Assembly: GCF_900105805.1 (NCBI RefSeq) | Contig: NZ_LT629788.1 | Coordinates: forward strand, 4,262,501-4,326,500 | Length of the DNA stretch: 64,000 bases | Origin: Pseudomonas moraviensis | GTDB taxonomy: Bacteria > Pseudomonadota > Gammaproteobacteria > Pseudomonadales > Pseudomonadaceae | Direction of reading: 5' to 3' | The notes under the pieces: model-generated | What the model was told of the DNA's origin: nothing | Databases searched by the model: none | What the model saw: the letters and a program-made list of their open reading frames with translations, nothing else | In this document: one piece after another, positions 10,728 through 21,582 of the stretch | How the letters are laid out: every line of letters begins with the position of its first letter | How positions within the stretch are numbered: position 1 is the first letter of the stretch | Position numbers and translations under genes: made by a program

Positions 10728-11372
10728 ATGGTTGCTATTACCCCCACACCCAAAATCAAGAACATCGACAAGCTGCTGATGCATTGCCAGCGCCGGCGTC
10801 ATGCGGCAAAGAGCAACATCATCTGCGCCGGCGATCGCTCGGACACGCTGTACTTCATCATCAAGGGCTCGGTCACCATCCTCATCGAAGACGACGATGG
10901 TCGCGAGATGATCATCGCCTACCTGAACGCCGGGGATTTCTTCGGCGAACTGGGCCTGTTCGAACAAGCCGGCCACGAACAGGAACGCAGCGCCTGGGTG
11001 CGGGCCAAGGTCGAGTGCGAAACCGCGGAGATCAGTTACGCCAAGTTCCGCGAACTGTCGCAGCAGGACCCAGACATTCTTTACGCACTCAGCGGACAAA
11101 TCGCACAACGCCTGCGCAACACCACGCGCAAAGTCGGCGACCTGGCGTTTTTCGACGTCACCGGTCGAGTCGCTCGGTGCCTGCTGGAACTGTGCAAACA
11201 GCCGGACGCCATGACGCACCCGGATGGCATGCAGATCAAAGTCACCCGCCAGGAAATCGGTCGGATCGTCGGTTGTTCGCGAGAGATGGTCGGCCGCGTG
11301 CTCAAGGATCTTGAAGAACGCAACCTGGTCGACGTGAAGGGCAAGACCATGGTGGTCTTCGGGACACGCTAA
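10728..11372 (+). CDS. vfr: cAMP-responsive transcriptional regulator Vfr (CRP family)
   Basis: Global regulator of 214 aa that binds cAMP and controls virulence, secretion and motility genes in P. aeruginosa. The N-terminal cyclic nucleotide fold (about residues 15-130) includes [11 protein letters not shown] and [18 protein letters not shown]. The C-terminal winged helix-turn-helix (about 165-210) includes [21 protein letters not shown]. The start at 10728 (MVAIT) has GGGA upstream and gives the standard length. It is divergent from the OsmC gene and convergent with the lipoate ligase gene. Confidence 0.96.
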   Translation: MVAITPTPKIKNIDKLLMHCQRRRHAAKSNIICAGDRSDTLYFIIKGSVTILIEDDDGREMIIAYLNAGDFFGELGLFEQAGHEQERSAWVRAKVECETAEISYAKFRELSQQDPDILYALSGQIAQRLRNTTRKVGDLAFFDVTGRVARCLLELCKQPDAMTHPDGMQIKVTRQEIGRIVGCSREMVGRVLKDLEERNLVDVKGKTMVVFGTR

Positions 11373-11381
11373 GCCTGCAAA

Positions 11382-12083
11382 TCAGGCGCTGTAGATCTGC
11401 GCCAACATCAAACGAAACAGCTCATCGAGACGCGCCAACGCTTGTGGCGCGTTGAATTTCTCATGCAAGGCGATGTGGCTTTGCGCCCTCACCCGTTGCT
11501 CCAGCCCGCAGGCTTCATTGAAGCGATTGACCGCGGCGACCATCGACTCGCGCTCGTCATCCATCAGCATCGCCCCGTGCACCAGACCCACCGGACGTTG
11601 TCCGCCTTGGCTCTGACGCCAGCGCTGGGCGGTGCCGACCATCTTGCGGCCGTCGAGATTGACGTTGAAGCGGCCATCGCAGAATGCACCGTCGATTTCC
11701 CCCACCGACGATGTGCCACCCAACTCATCCAGCAACTGACAGATCGGATCGCACAGGCGACGATAGCCGGTTTCGATGCGGTTCAAGTCGCCTTCGCTGC
11801 GAGGCGGGGCATAGACCAGAGCAATGTTGATGGTTGCAGCAGATTGCGGCACCGGCTCGCCGCCGGTTTCTCGCAGCAGCACCGGCCAGCCGGCGGCAGC
11901 GGAGACTTCGCAGGCGTGGGCGAATTGCGGGAGACGGTTGAGGCGGCGCGGCATGACCAGCGCGCGGTCGGTGGGTTGCCAGAACAGCAGACCGAATTCG
12001 GCGTCGCCGGCGCAGACCGAGGCCAACAAGTCCTGTTCGGCTTGCAGGCCGGATTCGATGGTCAGGGGTGTTGGCAGCGACAT
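11382..12083 (-). CDS. lipoate-protein ligase A family protein
   Basis: Protein of 233 aa in the biotin/lipoate A/B ligase family (LplA-like). It has the family N-terminal strand order, a RETGGEPVPQS motif corresponding to the substrate-binding RRxGGG-type loop, and DGRKMVGTAQRWRQSQGG around the catalytic lysine. The usual RRTSGGG or RRxGGGAV sequence is altered here (RETGGEPV), which may reflect a different acyl or carrier specificity. It is convergent with vfr and lies beside the trp operon with a REP pair between. Confidence 0.8.
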   Translation of the reverse strand: MSLPTPLTIESGLQAEQDLLASVCAGDAEFGLLFWQPTDRALVMPRRLNRLPQFAHACEVSAAAGWPVLLRETGGEPVPQSAATINIALVYAPPRSEGDLNRIETGYRRLCDPICQLLDELGGTSSVGEIDGAFCDGRFNVNLDGRKMVGTAQRWRQSQGGQRPVGLVHGAMLMDDERESMVAAVNRFNEACGLEQRVRAQSHIALHEKFNAPQALARLDELFRLMLAQIYSA

Positions 12084-12129
12084 GGGGGGCTCCGGCAGAT
12101 TGAATCTCTTTAGCGGAATTCAGGGCCTC

Positions 12130-12193
12130 TTCGCGAGCAGGCTCGCTCCCACACTGGAATGCATTTCCCTGTGGGAGCGAGCCTGCTCGCGAA
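12130..12193. repeat. REP pair (inverted) downstream of trpC
   Basis: TTCGCGAGCAGGCTCGCTCC... (12130-12153) and its reverse complement (12170-12193) flank a 16-nt spacer. It sits between the trpC stop and the start region of the lipoate ligase-like gene. Confidence 0.92.
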
Positions 12194-12207
12194 TGGGGGC
12201 GACTCGG

Positions 12208-13047
12208 TCAGTCGAGGGTCGAACCGCTGACGACTGGACCGCCCCGCTCCGGGAAGAACAAGCGCTGCAATTCAACGCCCGGGTTTTCCGCGCGCATGAA
12301 CGCTTCGCCGACCAGGAACGAATACACATCGCTGATTTCCATCAGCTCGACGTCGGCCCGATTGAGGATGCCGCTCTCGGTGATCACCAGGCGATCGCGC
12401 GGGATGCGCGGCAGCAGGTCGAGAGTGGTTTCCAGGCTGACATCAAATGTGTGCAGGTTGCGGTTGTTGACGCCAACCAGCGGCGTGTCGAGGGTCTTCA
12501 GCGCGCGTTCCAGTTCGTCACCGTCGTGCACTTCCACCAATACGTCGAGACCGACGCCCTTGGCCACGGCGGCCAGTTCGGCCATTTTCACGTCGTCGAG
12601 CGCGGAGACGATCAGGAGCACGCAATCGGCGCCAAGCGCGCGGGCTTCAACGATCTGGTACGGATCGATCATGAAGTCCTTGCGGATCACCGGCAGCTTG
12701 CACGCAGCGCGTGCCTGTTGCAGATACGCATCGGCGCCCTGGAAGTAATCGATGTCGGTCAGCACCGACAGGCAAGTCGCCCCGCCCTTTTCGTAGCTCT
12801 TGGCGATGTCGGCCGGCACGAAGTCTTCGCGGATCACGCCTTTGCTCGGCGAGGCCTTTTTGATTTCAGCAATCACTGCCGGCTGTTTCTTCTTCGCTTG
12901 CGCGAGCAATGCCTGGGCAAAACCACGGGGTGCATCGGCCGCCTTGGCCAGACCTTCCAGCTCGCTCAGGCTGACCCGAGCGCTGCGCTCGGCGACTTCC
13001 TCAACCTTGCGCGCCAGAATGTTTTCCAGAACCGTCGGTACACTCAT
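12208..13047 (-). CDS. trpC: indole-3-glycerol phosphate synthase TrpC
   Basis: TIM-barrel enzyme (279 aa) that closes the indole ring from CdRP in tryptophan synthesis. The catalytic region [18 protein letters not shown] and the [22 protein letters not shown] and ITESGI motifs are intact. It is a monofunctional TrpC, not fused to TrpF. It overlaps the end of trpD by 4 bp (ATGA), so translation is coupled. Last gene of trpGDC. Confidence 0.97.
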   Translation of the reverse strand: MSVPTVLENILARKVEEVAERSARVSLSELEGLAKAADAPRGFAQALLAQAKKKQPAVIAEIKKASPSKGVIREDFVPADIAKSYEKGGATCLSVLTDIDYFQGADAYLQQARAACKLPVIRKDFMIDPYQIVEARALGADCVLLIVSALDDVKMAELAAVAKGVGLDVLVEVHDGDELERALKTLDTPLVGVNNRNLHTFDVSLETTLDLLPRIPRDRLVITESGILNRADVELMEISDVYSFLVGEAFMRAENPGVELQRLFFPERGGPVVSGSTLD

Positions 13048-14093
13048 CCTTCATTCTCCACTTTGAATACCGCGGTAAAGGCACCCAGCTCCTCGAGTTT
13101 TTCCCGAGCGAGGCCGGTGTGCAGCGCGTCGTGCGCCAGCTCCACACCTTGTTTCAGACTGTTTGCCAGGTCGGCGGCATACAGCGCCGCACCGGCATTG
13201 AGCACAATCATCTCGGCCGCTTTCTGGCCGTTTTCGGTTTTGCGCTTGCCGAGGGCATCGCGGATCAGCGCCAGCGATGCTTCCGGGCCCTCGACCGAGA
13301 GGCCGTGCAGGCTCTGGCTCTTCATGCCTAGGTCTTCCGGTTCGACCCAATACTCAGTGATTTCGTTGTTTTTCAGTTCGGCGACAAAGGTCGGCGCGGC
13401 GAGGCTGAATTCATCCAGACCGTCCTTCGAATGCACCACCAGCACGTGTTTGCTGCCCAGTCGCTGCAAGACTTCGGCCAATGGCCGGCACAGCGCCTGA
13501 GTAAACACGCCTACCACTTGATGTTTCACACCGGCCGGATTCGTAAGCGGGCCGAGCATGTTGAACAGCGTGCGCAGGCCGAGTTCGCGGCGCGGGCCGG
13601 CGGCGTACTTCATCGCTTTGTGGTGAGTCTGGGCAAACATGAAACCGATACCGACGTTGTCGATGCAGCGCGCGACCTGTACCGGGGTGAGGTTCAGGTA
13701 AATGCCGGCAGCCTCCAGCAGATCAGCGCTGCCGCTCTTGCCGGAGACTGCGCGGTTGCCGTGCTTGGCCACGGTGCAACCGGCCGCTGCAACAACAAAG
13801 GAAGACGCGGTCGAGACGTTGAAGATGTTCGCACCGTCACCGCCGGTGCCGACCACATCGACCACGCCGTCGAGGGTTTTCAGCTCGACCTGATCGGCCA
13901 GCTCACGCATCACCGACACGGCGCCGACGATCTCGTCGATGCTCTCGCTCTTCATGCGCATGGCCATCATGAACGCGCCGATCTGCGCTTCGGTGCACTG
14001 GCCGGTCATGATTTCGCGCATCACATCGCGCATTTCATCGGTACTGAGGTCGAGGTGATCGACGATACGGCTCAGGGCTGTCTTGATATTCAT
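13044..14093 (-). CDS. trpD: anthranilate phosphoribosyltransferase TrpD
   Basis: Transfers phosphoribose from PRPP to anthranilate. 349 aa. The PRPP-binding glycine loop [19 protein letters not shown], the [19 protein letters not shown] motif and the [11 protein letters not shown] block are all present. It starts 9 nt after the trpG stop on the minus strand and overlaps trpC by 4 bp, forming the trpGDC operon. Confidence 0.98.
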   Translation of the reverse strand: MNIKTALSRIVDHLDLSTDEMRDVMREIMTGQCTEAQIGAFMMAMRMKSESIDEIVGAVSVMRELADQVELKTLDGVVDVVGTGGDGANIFNVSTASSFVVAAAGCTVAKHGNRAVSGKSGSADLLEAAGIYLNLTPVQVARCIDNVGIGFMFAQTHHKAMKYAAGPRRELGLRTLFNMLGPLTNPAGVKHQVVGVFTQALCRPLAEVLQRLGSKHVLVVHSKDGLDEFSLAAPTFVAELKNNEITEYWVEPEDLGMKSQSLHGLSVEGPEASLALIRDALGKRKTENGQKAAEMIVLNAGAALYAADLANSLKQGVELAHDALHTGLAREKLEELGAFTAVFKVENEG

Positions 14094-14102
14094 GGGAAGT
14101 CC

Positions 14103-14696
<594 letters not shown>

Positions 14697-14755
14697 GGCG
14701 TTTCGAACCTCTTGAATTCTGACTTGATGACAGCCTTCAGATGACTTGCCCGCAG

Positions 14756-14852
14756 GGCGCTGCGCGATGTCGGACGCGCACAGGGCGCCAGCACAGCGGC
14801 ATTTCAAACAGACAAGGAAGGCAAAGCGATACAGATCCGGCGGGGCCGGCAG
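14756..14852 (-). promoter_or_regulatory. trpGDC leader RNA hairpins (putative attenuator)
   Basis: Between the leader peptide stop and trpG are two candidate hairpins. One is a 5-bp GC stem with a 3-nt loop (CCGGC at 14837-14841, GCCGG at 14845-14849). The other is a bulged stem pairing 14756-14766 with 14775-14789. The first is conserved at the equivalent place before trpE. Neither has a clean U-run, so the terminator itself is not obvious. Confidence 0.45.
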
Positions 14853-14859
14853 AGAAGAT

Positions 14860-14946
14860 TCAGGCGCGCCAACGCCAGCGGGCGTGTGCCTTGATGACTT
14901 GATCCAGAAGTTTGCTGGTGATCAACACGGGGAAGGTCTCGTTCAT
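14860..14946 (-). CDS. trpGDC leader peptide with Trp-Arg-Trp
   Basis: Short reading frame of 28 aa ending ...[12 protein letters not shown], with two tryptophan codons in the last five sense codons and a GGA before the ATG at 14946. Its stop lies about 160 nt before trpG. The last 39 nt match the end of gph upstream of trpE at 36 positions. Attenuation of both trpE and trpGDC has been reported in P. putida (work on miaA mutants, from memory), where slow decoding of Trp codons would control a downstream RNA switch. Translation of this peptide is inferred from the paired leaders, not shown. Confidence 0.65.
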   Translation of the reverse strand: MNETFPVLITSKLLDQVIKAHARWRWRA

Positions 14947-15103
14947 ACGTTCCGGCACAGTAACTTAGCTGGGCGGAGCGTGCAATATGGCGGGGCCTGC
15001 GGGTTATGAAACGGCAGAAGGATTCGCGACCGATGGCAAAACGCCGAACGTTTTTGGTACTGTCGTTTCGTTCACCTACAACAATAAATAAACGGACTTG
15101 CTC

Positions 15104-17011
15104 ATGATCAGACAAACGTTGTTTGTACCGCTGGCCGGCTGCTTGCTCGCACTGGCCTGCGCCCAGGCCAATGCAGCACCCAACCCTTATTCGAGCTTCA
15201 TCGTATTCGGCGACAGCCTCAACGACGCCGGCACCTTCGCCGACACGGGCGGCCCGGCGGGCTCCACCGAGCGCTACACCAACCGCACCGGGCCGGTATA
15301 TCGGGATGGCAGCGGCGAAGTTTATTCATTGAATTCCACACAGTTGCTTGGCGGTCGCCTGGGCTTTTCCGCCGACCAGACTGCCTCGTCCAGCTCCGCG
15401 GTGCGCGCGGCAAACGGCCAGCCCGACGGCAACAACTGGGCGGTCGGCGGCTATCGCACTGACCAGATTCTCGACTCGATCACCACCCAATCGGCCACCG
15501 GCGAACGCACCCGCGCCGGTTACCTGCCGTCGAACGGTTTTCGCGCCGACCCGAATGCGCTGTATTACATTTCCGGTGGCGGCAACGACTTCCTCCAGGG
15601 CCGCATTCTCAGCCTGCCCCAAGCCAACGCCGCTGCCGATCGGCTGGCCGACAGCGTGCAGACTCTGCAGACCGCCGGCGCCAAATACGTGATGGTCTGG
15701 CTGCTCCCCGACGTGGGCCTGACACCTGCCATCAACGGCACGCCGCTGCAAGCGTTCAGCAGCACCCTCGCCAACCAGTTCAACAGCCAGTTGGTGACGC
15801 GCCTGCAAGGCATCAACGCCGAAGTCATTCCGCTGAACATTCCGGTGCTGCTCTCGGAAGTCTTCGCCGACCCGGGGCGCTTCGGTCTGGCCACTGACCA
15901 GAACCTCACCGCGACCTGCTTCAGTGGCAGTGGCTGCCCGGAAAACCCCCGCTACGGGATCAACAGTGCTACGCCGGATCCGACCAAGCTGATCTACAAC
16001 GATGGCGTGCACCCGACCGAATCCGGGCAGAAACTCATCGCCGATTACGCCTACTCTCTACTGGCAGCGCCGTGGGAACTGAGCCTGTTGCCGGAAATGG
16101 CCCACGGCACTGTGCGTGCGCATCAGGATGAATTGCGTAACCAATGGCAGGCGGATTGGGAAAACTGGCAAGCGGTCGGCCAATGGCGCGCTATCGTCTC
16201 GGCGGGCGGACAGCATCTGGATGTCGACAGCCAGAGCAGCGGCGCCAGTGCCGATGGCAGCGGTTACAACCTCAACGTCGGCGGCAGCTATCGCCTGAAC
16301 GAAGCCTGGCGCGTGGGCGTGGCGGCCGGTTTGTACCGGCAGAATCTCGAGGCCGGCCACAACGACTCCGACTACAAACTCAACAGCTACATGGCCACCG
16401 CGTTCGCCCAGTTCCAGCAGAATCGCTGGTGGGCCGACGCCGCGCTGACCGGCGGCAAACTCGACTACGACAATCTCAAGCGCAAGTTCGACCTCGGCGC
16501 CAGCGAGGGTGCGGAGAAAGGCGATACCGACGGCAGCCTGTGGGCGTTCAGCACGCGCCTCGGTTATGACATTGCCCAACCCGGCAGCCAATGGCACCTG
16601 TCGCCATTTGTCAGCGCCGATTACGCCAGTGTCGATGTCGACGGTTACTCGGAAAAGAGCAATCGCGCCACGGCGTTGACCTTCGATGACCAGAGCCGCG
16701 ATTCGAAACGTCTGGGCCTGGGCATTCAGGGCAAGTACAACTTCACCGCGCAAACGCAGGTGTACGGCGAATACGCGCATGAGCGTGAATACGAAGATGA
16801 CGTGCAGAAGGTCAACATCGCCCTCAATACCCTGCCGGCCAATGACTTCACCCTTGAAGGCTATACACCGGCGAGCCATCTGAACCGCTTGAGCCTTGGC
16901 GTCAGTCACAAGCTGACGGCGGACCTGGCGCTGCGTGGGGGGTATACGTTGCGCAAGGACGATGACTTCAAACAGCAGGGATTGAATGTCGGGGTTGTGC
17001 TGGATTTCTGA
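15104..17011 (+). CDS. estP: autotransporter GDSL esterase EstP
   Basis: Outer-membrane anchored esterase of 635 aa. A signal peptide (cleaved about ANA, residue 24) is followed by a GDSL-family hydrolase passenger: catalytic serine S38 in [22 protein letters not shown] as block III and DGVHPTESG carrying the Asp and His. The last ~270 residues form an autotransporter beta-barrel ending in LNVGVVLDF with the terminal Phe of outer-membrane proteins. The ATG at 15104 is preceded by ACGGA; a TTG at 15098 is an alternative. It lies between trpG and trpE, as does estP of P. putida, and reads opposite to the trp genes. Confidence 0.93.
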   Translation: MIRQTLFVPLAGCLLALACAQANAAPNPYSSFIVFGDSLNDAGTFADTGGPAGSTERYTNRTGPVYRDGSGEVYSLNSTQLLGGRLGFSADQTASSSSAVRAANGQPDGNNWAVGGYRTDQILDSITTQSATGERTRAGYLPSNGFRADPNALYYISGGGNDFLQGRILSLPQANAAADRLADSVQTLQTAGAKYVMVWLLPDVGLTPAINGTPLQAFSSTLANQFNSQLVTRLQGINAEVIPLNIPVLLSEVFADPGRFGLATDQNLTATCFSGSGCPENPRYGINSATPDPTKLIYNDGVHPTESGQKLIADYAYSLLAAPWELSLLPEMAHGTVRAHQDELRNQWQADWENWQAVGQWRAIVSAGGQHLDVDSQSSGASADGSGYNLNVGGSYRLNEAWRVGVAAGLYRQNLEAGHNDSDYKLNSYMATAFAQFQQNRWWADAALTGGKLDYDNLKRKFDLGASEGAEKGDTDGSLWAFSTRLGYDIAQPGSQWHLSPFVSADYASVDVDGYSEKSNRATALTFDDQSRDSKRLGLGIQGKYNFTAQTQVYGEYAHEREYEDDVQKVNIALNTLPANDFTLEGYTPASHLNRLSLGVSHKLTADLALRGGYTLRKDDDFKQQGLNVGVVLDF

Positions 17012-17022
17012 GTGATGGATGC

Positions 17023-17059
17023 AAAAAAAAGCGGCGCCCTGACTGGCGCCGCTTTTTTA
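17023..17059. terminator. estP terminator
   Basis: Arms AAAAGCGGCGCC (17027-17038) and GGCGCCGCTTTT (17045-17056), followed by more T. Directly after the estP stop. Confidence 0.92.
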
Positions 17060-17079
17060 TTGCCGTACACAGATCAGAT

Positions 17080-17168
17080 GTAGGAGTGAGCCTGCTCGCG
17101 ATAGCGAATCAACATTCAACAAATTTGCTGTCTGACACACCGCTATCGCGAGCAGGCTCACTCCTACA
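17080..17168. repeat. REP pair (inverted) between estP and trpE
   Basis: TGTAGGAGTGAGCCTGCTCG... at 17080 and its reverse complement ending near 17168. This is the TAGGAGTGAG subtype, also found at 26545-26633 and 47640-47707. Confidence 0.92.
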
Positions 17169-17184
17169 AGGGTTTGGTGTTGGC

Positions 17185-18666
17185 TCAAATTTCCGGGGTC
17201 TGCTCGGCCAAAGCCACGGCGCGGAACATCGCGCGGCGTTTGTTCAGGGTTTCTTCCCACTCCAGCGCCGGCACCGAGTCGGCGACGATGCCGCCACCGG
17301 CCTGCACATGCAGCTCGCCGTTCTTGATCACAGCGGTACGAATGGCAATGGCGGTGTCCATGTTGCCGTTCCAGGCAAAGTAACCGACCGCGCCGCCATA
17401 TACCCCACGCTTGACCGGCTCGAGTTCGTCGATGATTTCCATCGCGCGAATTTTCGGCGCGCCGGACAAAGTCCCCGCCGGCAGAATCGCCCGCAGTGCG
17501 TCCATGGCCGTCAGGCCCGACTTCAACTGGCCGGTGACGTTGGAGACGATGTGCATGACGTTGGAATAACGCTCGATGACCATTTTCTCGGTGAGCTTCA
17601 CCGAACCGATTTCCGAGACGCGCCCGGTATCGTTGCGGCCCAGATCGATCAGCATCAAGTGCTCGGCGATCTCCTTGTCATCCGAGAGCAGATCCTGCTC
17701 CAGCGCCACATCGGCTTCTTCAGTCGCACCGCGTGGACGCGTGCCGGCAATCGGGCGCACGGTGATCAGGTTGTCTTCAACGCGCACCAGCACTTCCGGC
17801 GAACTGCCGACGACATGGAAATCGCCGAAGTTGAAGAAGTACATATACGGCGTCGGGTTGAAGCACCGCAGGGCGCGGTACAGATCGATCGGCGCAGCCT
17901 TGAAGTCGATCGACATACGCTGCGACGGCACGACCTGCATGCAGTCGCCGGCAAGGATGTATTCCTTGATGGTGTCGACGGCTTTTTCGTAATCGTCCTG
18001 AGTGAAGCTCGAACGGAACACCGGATCGGCCGATTGCTGTTTGCTGAAATCCAAGCCACGACGCGGGGTGATCGGCTGACGAAGTTGCTCGAGCAACTCC
18101 TGCAAACGCGCCTGGCCTTGCTCGAAGGCATCGGCCTGGGCAGGGTCGGCAAGGACAATCGCGTGCATCTTGCCGGCCAGGTTGTCGAACACCACGACGG
18201 CGTCGGACACCATCAGCAGAATGTCCGGCACGCCCAACGGATCCGGGTTCGGACACTTGCCCAGACGCTTCTCGACATAGCGCACGCAGTCGTAACCGAA
18301 GTAACCGACCAGGCCACCGTTGAAACGCGGCAGACCGGCGATGGTCGGCACGTTGTAGCGCGCCTTGAAGGCTTCGACGAAGGCCAGCGGATCTTCAACA
18401 TCGTGGCTTTCAGTCTCGACGCCATCAACAGTGATGCTGACGTGATGGTCGTGCACCCGCAGCACGGTGCGGCACGGCAGACCGATGATCGAGTAACGGC
18501 CCCACTTCTCGCCGCCCTGCACCGATTCGAGCAGGTAGGAGTTGGGCTGGTCAGCCAGTTTCAGGTAGATCGACAGCGGCGTGTCGAAGTCGGCCAGGGT
18601 TTCGCAGGCCAGCGGGATGCGGTTATAGCCGTCAGCGGCCAGACGCAGGAATTCTTCGCGAATCAT
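17185..18666 (-). CDS. trpE: anthranilate synthase component I TrpE
   Basis: Converts chorismate plus ammonia to anthranilate with TrpG; 493 aa. The feedback-site [18 protein letters not shown] motif is near the N-terminus, and the catalytic C-terminal half carries [27 protein letters not shown] and [15 protein letters not shown]. It is unlinked from trpGDC by estP. It lies 70 nt after gph on the same strand, and the gph tail supplies a Trp-rich leader (see regulatory entry). Confidence 0.98.
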   Translation of the reverse strand: MIREEFLRLAADGYNRIPLACETLADFDTPLSIYLKLADQPNSYLLESVQGGEKWGRYSIIGLPCRTVLRVHDHHVSITVDGVETESHDVEDPLAFVEAFKARYNVPTIAGLPRFNGGLVGYFGYDCVRYVEKRLGKCPNPDPLGVPDILLMVSDAVVVFDNLAGKMHAIVLADPAQADAFEQGQARLQELLEQLRQPITPRRGLDFSKQQSADPVFRSSFTQDDYEKAVDTIKEYILAGDCMQVVPSQRMSIDFKAAPIDLYRALRCFNPTPYMYFFNFGDFHVVGSSPEVLVRVEDNLITVRPIAGTRPRGATEEADVALEQDLLSDDKEIAEHLMLIDLGRNDTGRVSEIGSVKLTEKMVIERYSNVMHIVSNVTGQLKSGLTAMDALRAILPAGTLSGAPKIRAMEIIDELEPVKRGVYGGAVGYFAWNGNMDTAIAIRTAVIKNGELHVQAGGGIVADSVPALEWEETLNKRRAMFRAVALAEQTPEI

Positions 18667-18781
18667 AAGGTGCCTCGTGGTGTGAGGTGCAATCAGTCAG
18701 TCAGGCAAACGCGCCGGCAGGGCCGGCCAGAATCAGTCAGGCGCGCCAACGCCAGCGGGCCAGGGCCTTGATGACTTTCAT
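18667..18781 (-). promoter_or_regulatory. trpE leader overlapping the 3' end of gph
   Basis: The gph reading frame ends in [12 protein letters not shown], the same C-terminus as the trpGDC leader peptide. An internal ATG at 18781 would give a 14-aa peptide in frame with gph. After the shared stop codon comes a 6-bp hairpin GCCGGC/GCCGGC with a 3-nt loop (18713-18727), equivalent to that before trpG, then TTTGCC and 40 nt to trpE. It is consistent with attenuation. Confidence 0.6.
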
Positions 18782-19555
18782 CCAGAGTTTGCGGGTGACC
18801 ACCACGATGGCGTTTCCAGAAGGGGGTTGAACAGCGTCGGGCAACGTTATCCCACCGGCCAGATCCAGGCAACCGGGAATTAGCTTGCGCAAATCGTCGA
18901 TCACCAGAGCCGGGGATTCCTCGGCAATCGGCCGGCCATGGTTGTATCCGTAGCTCAGCGCCACGCACTTGACCCCAGCCGCTTTCGCCGCCTGCACATC
19001 GCTGCGCGAGTCGCCGACGAACAACGATTGCGAGGCCGGAATGTTGGCCATTTTCATCACGAAAAACAGCGCCGCCGGGTCAGGCTTCTTCTGCGGCAGG
19101 GTATCGCCACCGATGATCCACTTGAAGTAGCGGCCGATCTTCATCTGATCGAGCAGCGGCGCGACGAACCGCTCGGGCTTGTTGGTGATCAACGCCATGG
19201 CCACGCCTTGCTTGTGCAGCCACTTGAGCGTGTCGCGCACACCGGGATAGACCACGGTCAGCTCATGGCTGGCGCCGTACGCCTCCATGAAAATTTCCAA
19301 TGCGCGCTCGGCTTCGGCGTCATCCACCGCCGAATGATCGATGCCACCCGCCAAGGCCCGACGCACCAGCACCGGCGCGCCGTTGCCGACCCATTCGCGT
19401 ACCGCCTCGATACCCGCCGGCGGACGGCCGAGGGAGAGCAGCATGGTGTCCACCGCCGCTGCCAGGTCGGGAACCGAATCGATCAGTGTGCCATCCAGAT
19501 CGAACATCACCAACCTTGGCAATTGCCCCGGGAACAGCTGCTCAAAACCGCTCAT
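18737..19555 (-). CDS. gph: phosphoglycolate phosphatase Gph
   Basis: HAD-superfamily phosphatase (272 aa) that removes 2-phosphoglycolate. Motif I is [14 protein letters not shown] (D19, D21), motif II includes LITNKPE and motif III/IV is [11 protein letters not shown] with [15 protein letters not shown]. It overlaps rpe by 4 bp, so the two are coupled. The last ~28 residues are basic and tryptophan-rich, beyond the end of the HAD fold, and match the trpGDC leader peptide. That tail probably functions as the trpE leader rather than in catalysis. Confidence 0.94.
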   Translation of the reverse strand: MSGFEQLFPGQLPRLVMFDLDGTLIDSVPDLAAAVDTMLLSLGRPPAGIEAVREWVGNGAPVLVRRALAGGIDHSAVDDAEAERALEIFMEAYGASHELTVVYPGVRDTLKWLHKQGVAMALITNKPERFVAPLLDQMKIGRYFKWIIGGDTLPQKKPDPAALFFVMKMANIPASQSLFVGDSRSDVQAAKAAGVKCVALSYGYNHGRPIAEESPALVIDDLRKLIPGCLDLAGGITLPDAVQPPSGNAIVVVTRKLWMKVIKALARWRWRA

Positions 19556-20226
19556 GGGCGCGCCAGTGCCAGTTCGGAACGCATCTTGTCGATGACTTCC
19601 TGATAGTTGGGCGCATTGAAAATGGCCGAGCCGGCGACAAAGGTGTCAGCGCCGGCGGCGGCGATTTCGCGGATGTTGTTGACGTTGACGCCGCCGTCGA
19701 TCTCCAGACGGATATCGCGCCCCGAAGCGTCGATGATCGCCCGAGCTTCGCGCAGTTTGTCGAGGGTGCCGGGAATGAACTTCTGCCCGCCGAAGCCCGG
19801 GTTGACGCTCATCAGCAGGACCATGTCGACCTTGTCGATCACGTACTTGAGCACGTCAAGCGGGGTCGCCGGGTTGAACACCAGGCCGGATTTGCAACCG
19901 CCTTCACGGATCAGTTGCAACGAGCGATCAACGTGCAGCGTGGCTTCCGGGTGGAAGGTGATGTAGGTCGCGCCGGCTTCGATGAAGTCGCCAACGATGC
20001 GGTCCACCGGGCTGACCATCAGGTGCGCGTCGATCGGCGCGGTGACGCCGTACTTGCGCAGTGCTGCGCAAACCATCGGGCCGATCGTCAGGTTCGGCAC
20101 GTAGTGGTTGTCCATGACGTCGAAATGGACGAAGTCGGCGCCGGCGGCGAGAACGTTGTCCACTTCCTCGCCGAGGCGGGCGAAGTCGGCGGAGAGGATC
20201 GACGGAGCAATTACGAAGGGCTGCAT
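19552..20226 (-). CDS. rpe: ribulose-phosphate 3-epimerase Rpe
   Basis: Interconverts ribulose-5-phosphate and xylulose-5-phosphate in the pentose phosphate pathway. 224 aa. It has the N-terminal [17 protein letters not shown], the [14 protein letters not shown] metal/substrate motif, [13 protein letters not shown] and LEIDGGVN. Start at 20226 (MQPFVIAPS); the frame is open further upstream but not family-like. It leads the rpe-gph-(trpE) cluster. Confidence 0.97.
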   Translation of the reverse strand: MQPFVIAPSILSADFARLGEEVDNVLAAGADFVHFDVMDNHYVPNLTIGPMVCAALRKYGVTAPIDAHLMVSPVDRIVGDFIEAGATYITFHPEATLHVDRSLQLIREGGCKSGLVFNPATPLDVLKYVIDKVDMVLLMSVNPGFGGQKFIPGTLDKLREARAIIDASGRDIRLEIDGGVNVNNIREIAAAGADTFVAGSAIFNAPNYQEVIDKMRSELALARP

Positions 20227-20340
20227 GACGCACCTGTGCTGAGCTAAATCACGATGGCGCGCATTGTATACCTCAAGTTTCCACGTGCGCACCGGGACCG
20301 CGATGATTGGGTTGTGCCATGAGCCCCAAGCGACCGTAAC

Positions 20341-21489
20341 TCAGTAGGCCGCGCGATAGATCTTCTCGATGTCGCCGGCGCTGAGTTGGCGCGGGTTGTT
20401 GCGCATCAGTCGCTCAATGCCGGCGGCCTCTACGGCCATGGCCGGGATCGCTTCTTCCGGCACGCCGAAACTGCGCAACCCGGCTGGAATTTCCACCGCC
20501 GCGCACAAATCGCTCATGGCCTGCACGGCTTTGTCCGCTGCTTCGCTGGCACTCAGATGAGCGGTCTTCACACCCATGGCTTCGGCAATATCCTGCATGC
20601 GTTCGACACAGGCCATTTTGTTCCAGGTCATCACATAGGGCAGCAACAAGGCGTTGCTGACGCCGTGGGCAATATTGAAACGCCCGCCCAGCGGATACGC
20701 CAGCGCATGCACCGCGCCGACTCCGGCATTGCCGAATGCCATGCCGGCCATCAGGCTGGCGGTGGCCATATCTTCGCGCGCTTGCAGGTTGGCGCCATTG
20801 GCGTAGGCCTTGGGCAAGGCGCCGGCGATCAGTTTGATCGCGCCAATGGCGAGGGAGTCAGTGATCGGCGAGGCATTCACCGACAGATACGACTCGATGG
20901 CATGCACCAGTGCATCGACGCCACTGGCGGCGGTGACACTGCGCGGACAGGTCAGGGTCATTTGCGGACTGACCAGCGCCACGTCCGGCAACAGATAGTC
21001 GCTGACGATGCCTTTCTTCAACTGCGCGACCTTGTCGGAGAGGATCGCCACGTTGGTGACTTCGGAACCGGTGCCGGCGGTAGTCGGGATGGCGATCAGC
21101 GGCGGGCCCTTGCGCGGCACCTGATCCACGCCGAACAAGTCTTCCAGCGCGCCGTGATAACCGGCGTAGGCGGCGACGCTCTTGGCGATGTCGATGGCGC
21201 TGCCACCGCCGAGGCCGATCAAACCGTCATGCCCGCCCTCACGGTAGGCGCGCATGCAGTCTTCGACGATGGCGATTTCCGGGTCGGGCAGCACCCGGTC
21301 GAAAATCTCGTAGTCGCGCCCGCCGAGTTGCACCAGCGCCAGCTCGACGGTGCCGGATTTGACCAGCGCCGCGTCAGTGACGATCAGTGGGTTGTCGACA
21401 TCGAGGCGCGTGAGCTCCGCCGCCAGTTGCTCGATGGCTGCGGCGCCGGTGATCAGTTTGTGAGCGATTTTGAACTGGGACAGACTCAT
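20341..21489 (-). CDS. iron-containing alcohol dehydrogenase
   Basis: NAD(P)-dependent, metal-dependent dehydrogenase of the group III (iron) family, 382 aa. The GGGSAIDIAKSVA cofactor loop, the FPTTAGTGSE-type motif (IPTTAGTGSEVTNVAI) and the metal-site stretches ESYLSVNASPITDSLA and AHGVSNALLLPYVM are all present. The start is 21489 (MSLSQFKI). It is separated from rpe by 114 nt and from the ABC transporter by a long palindromic repeat, so probably it is transcribed alone. Substrate unknown. Confidence 0.9.
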   Translation of the reverse strand: MSLSQFKIAHKLITGAAAIEQLAAELTRLDVDNPLIVTDAALVKSGTVELALVQLGGRDYEIFDRVLPDPEIAIVEDCMRAYREGGHDGLIGLGGGSAIDIAKSVAAYAGYHGALEDLFGVDQVPRKGPPLIAIPTTAGTGSEVTNVAILSDKVAQLKKGIVSDYLLPDVALVSPQMTLTCPRSVTAASGVDALVHAIESYLSVNASPITDSLAIGAIKLIAGALPKAYANGANLQAREDMATASLMAGMAFGNAGVGAVHALAYPLGGRFNIAHGVSNALLLPYVMTWNKMACVERMQDIAEAMGVKTAHLSASEAADKAVQAMSDLCAAVEIPAGLRSFGVPEEAIPAMAVEAAGIERLMRNNPRQLSAGDIEKIYRAAY

Positions 21490-21582
21490 GGTGCGCAGCC
21501 TCTTATAGATGTGGGAGCTGGGCACAAGATTAGCTGGGGATTTGGGGTTGTCTGCTATTCAGGTGGTGAATGGTTGACCGGT

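Noticed and set aside
15104..17011. Pyocin/tailocin genes between trpG and trpE
   Set aside because: The interval holds only the GDSL autotransporter gene with an intact signal peptide, catalytic blocks and barrel.
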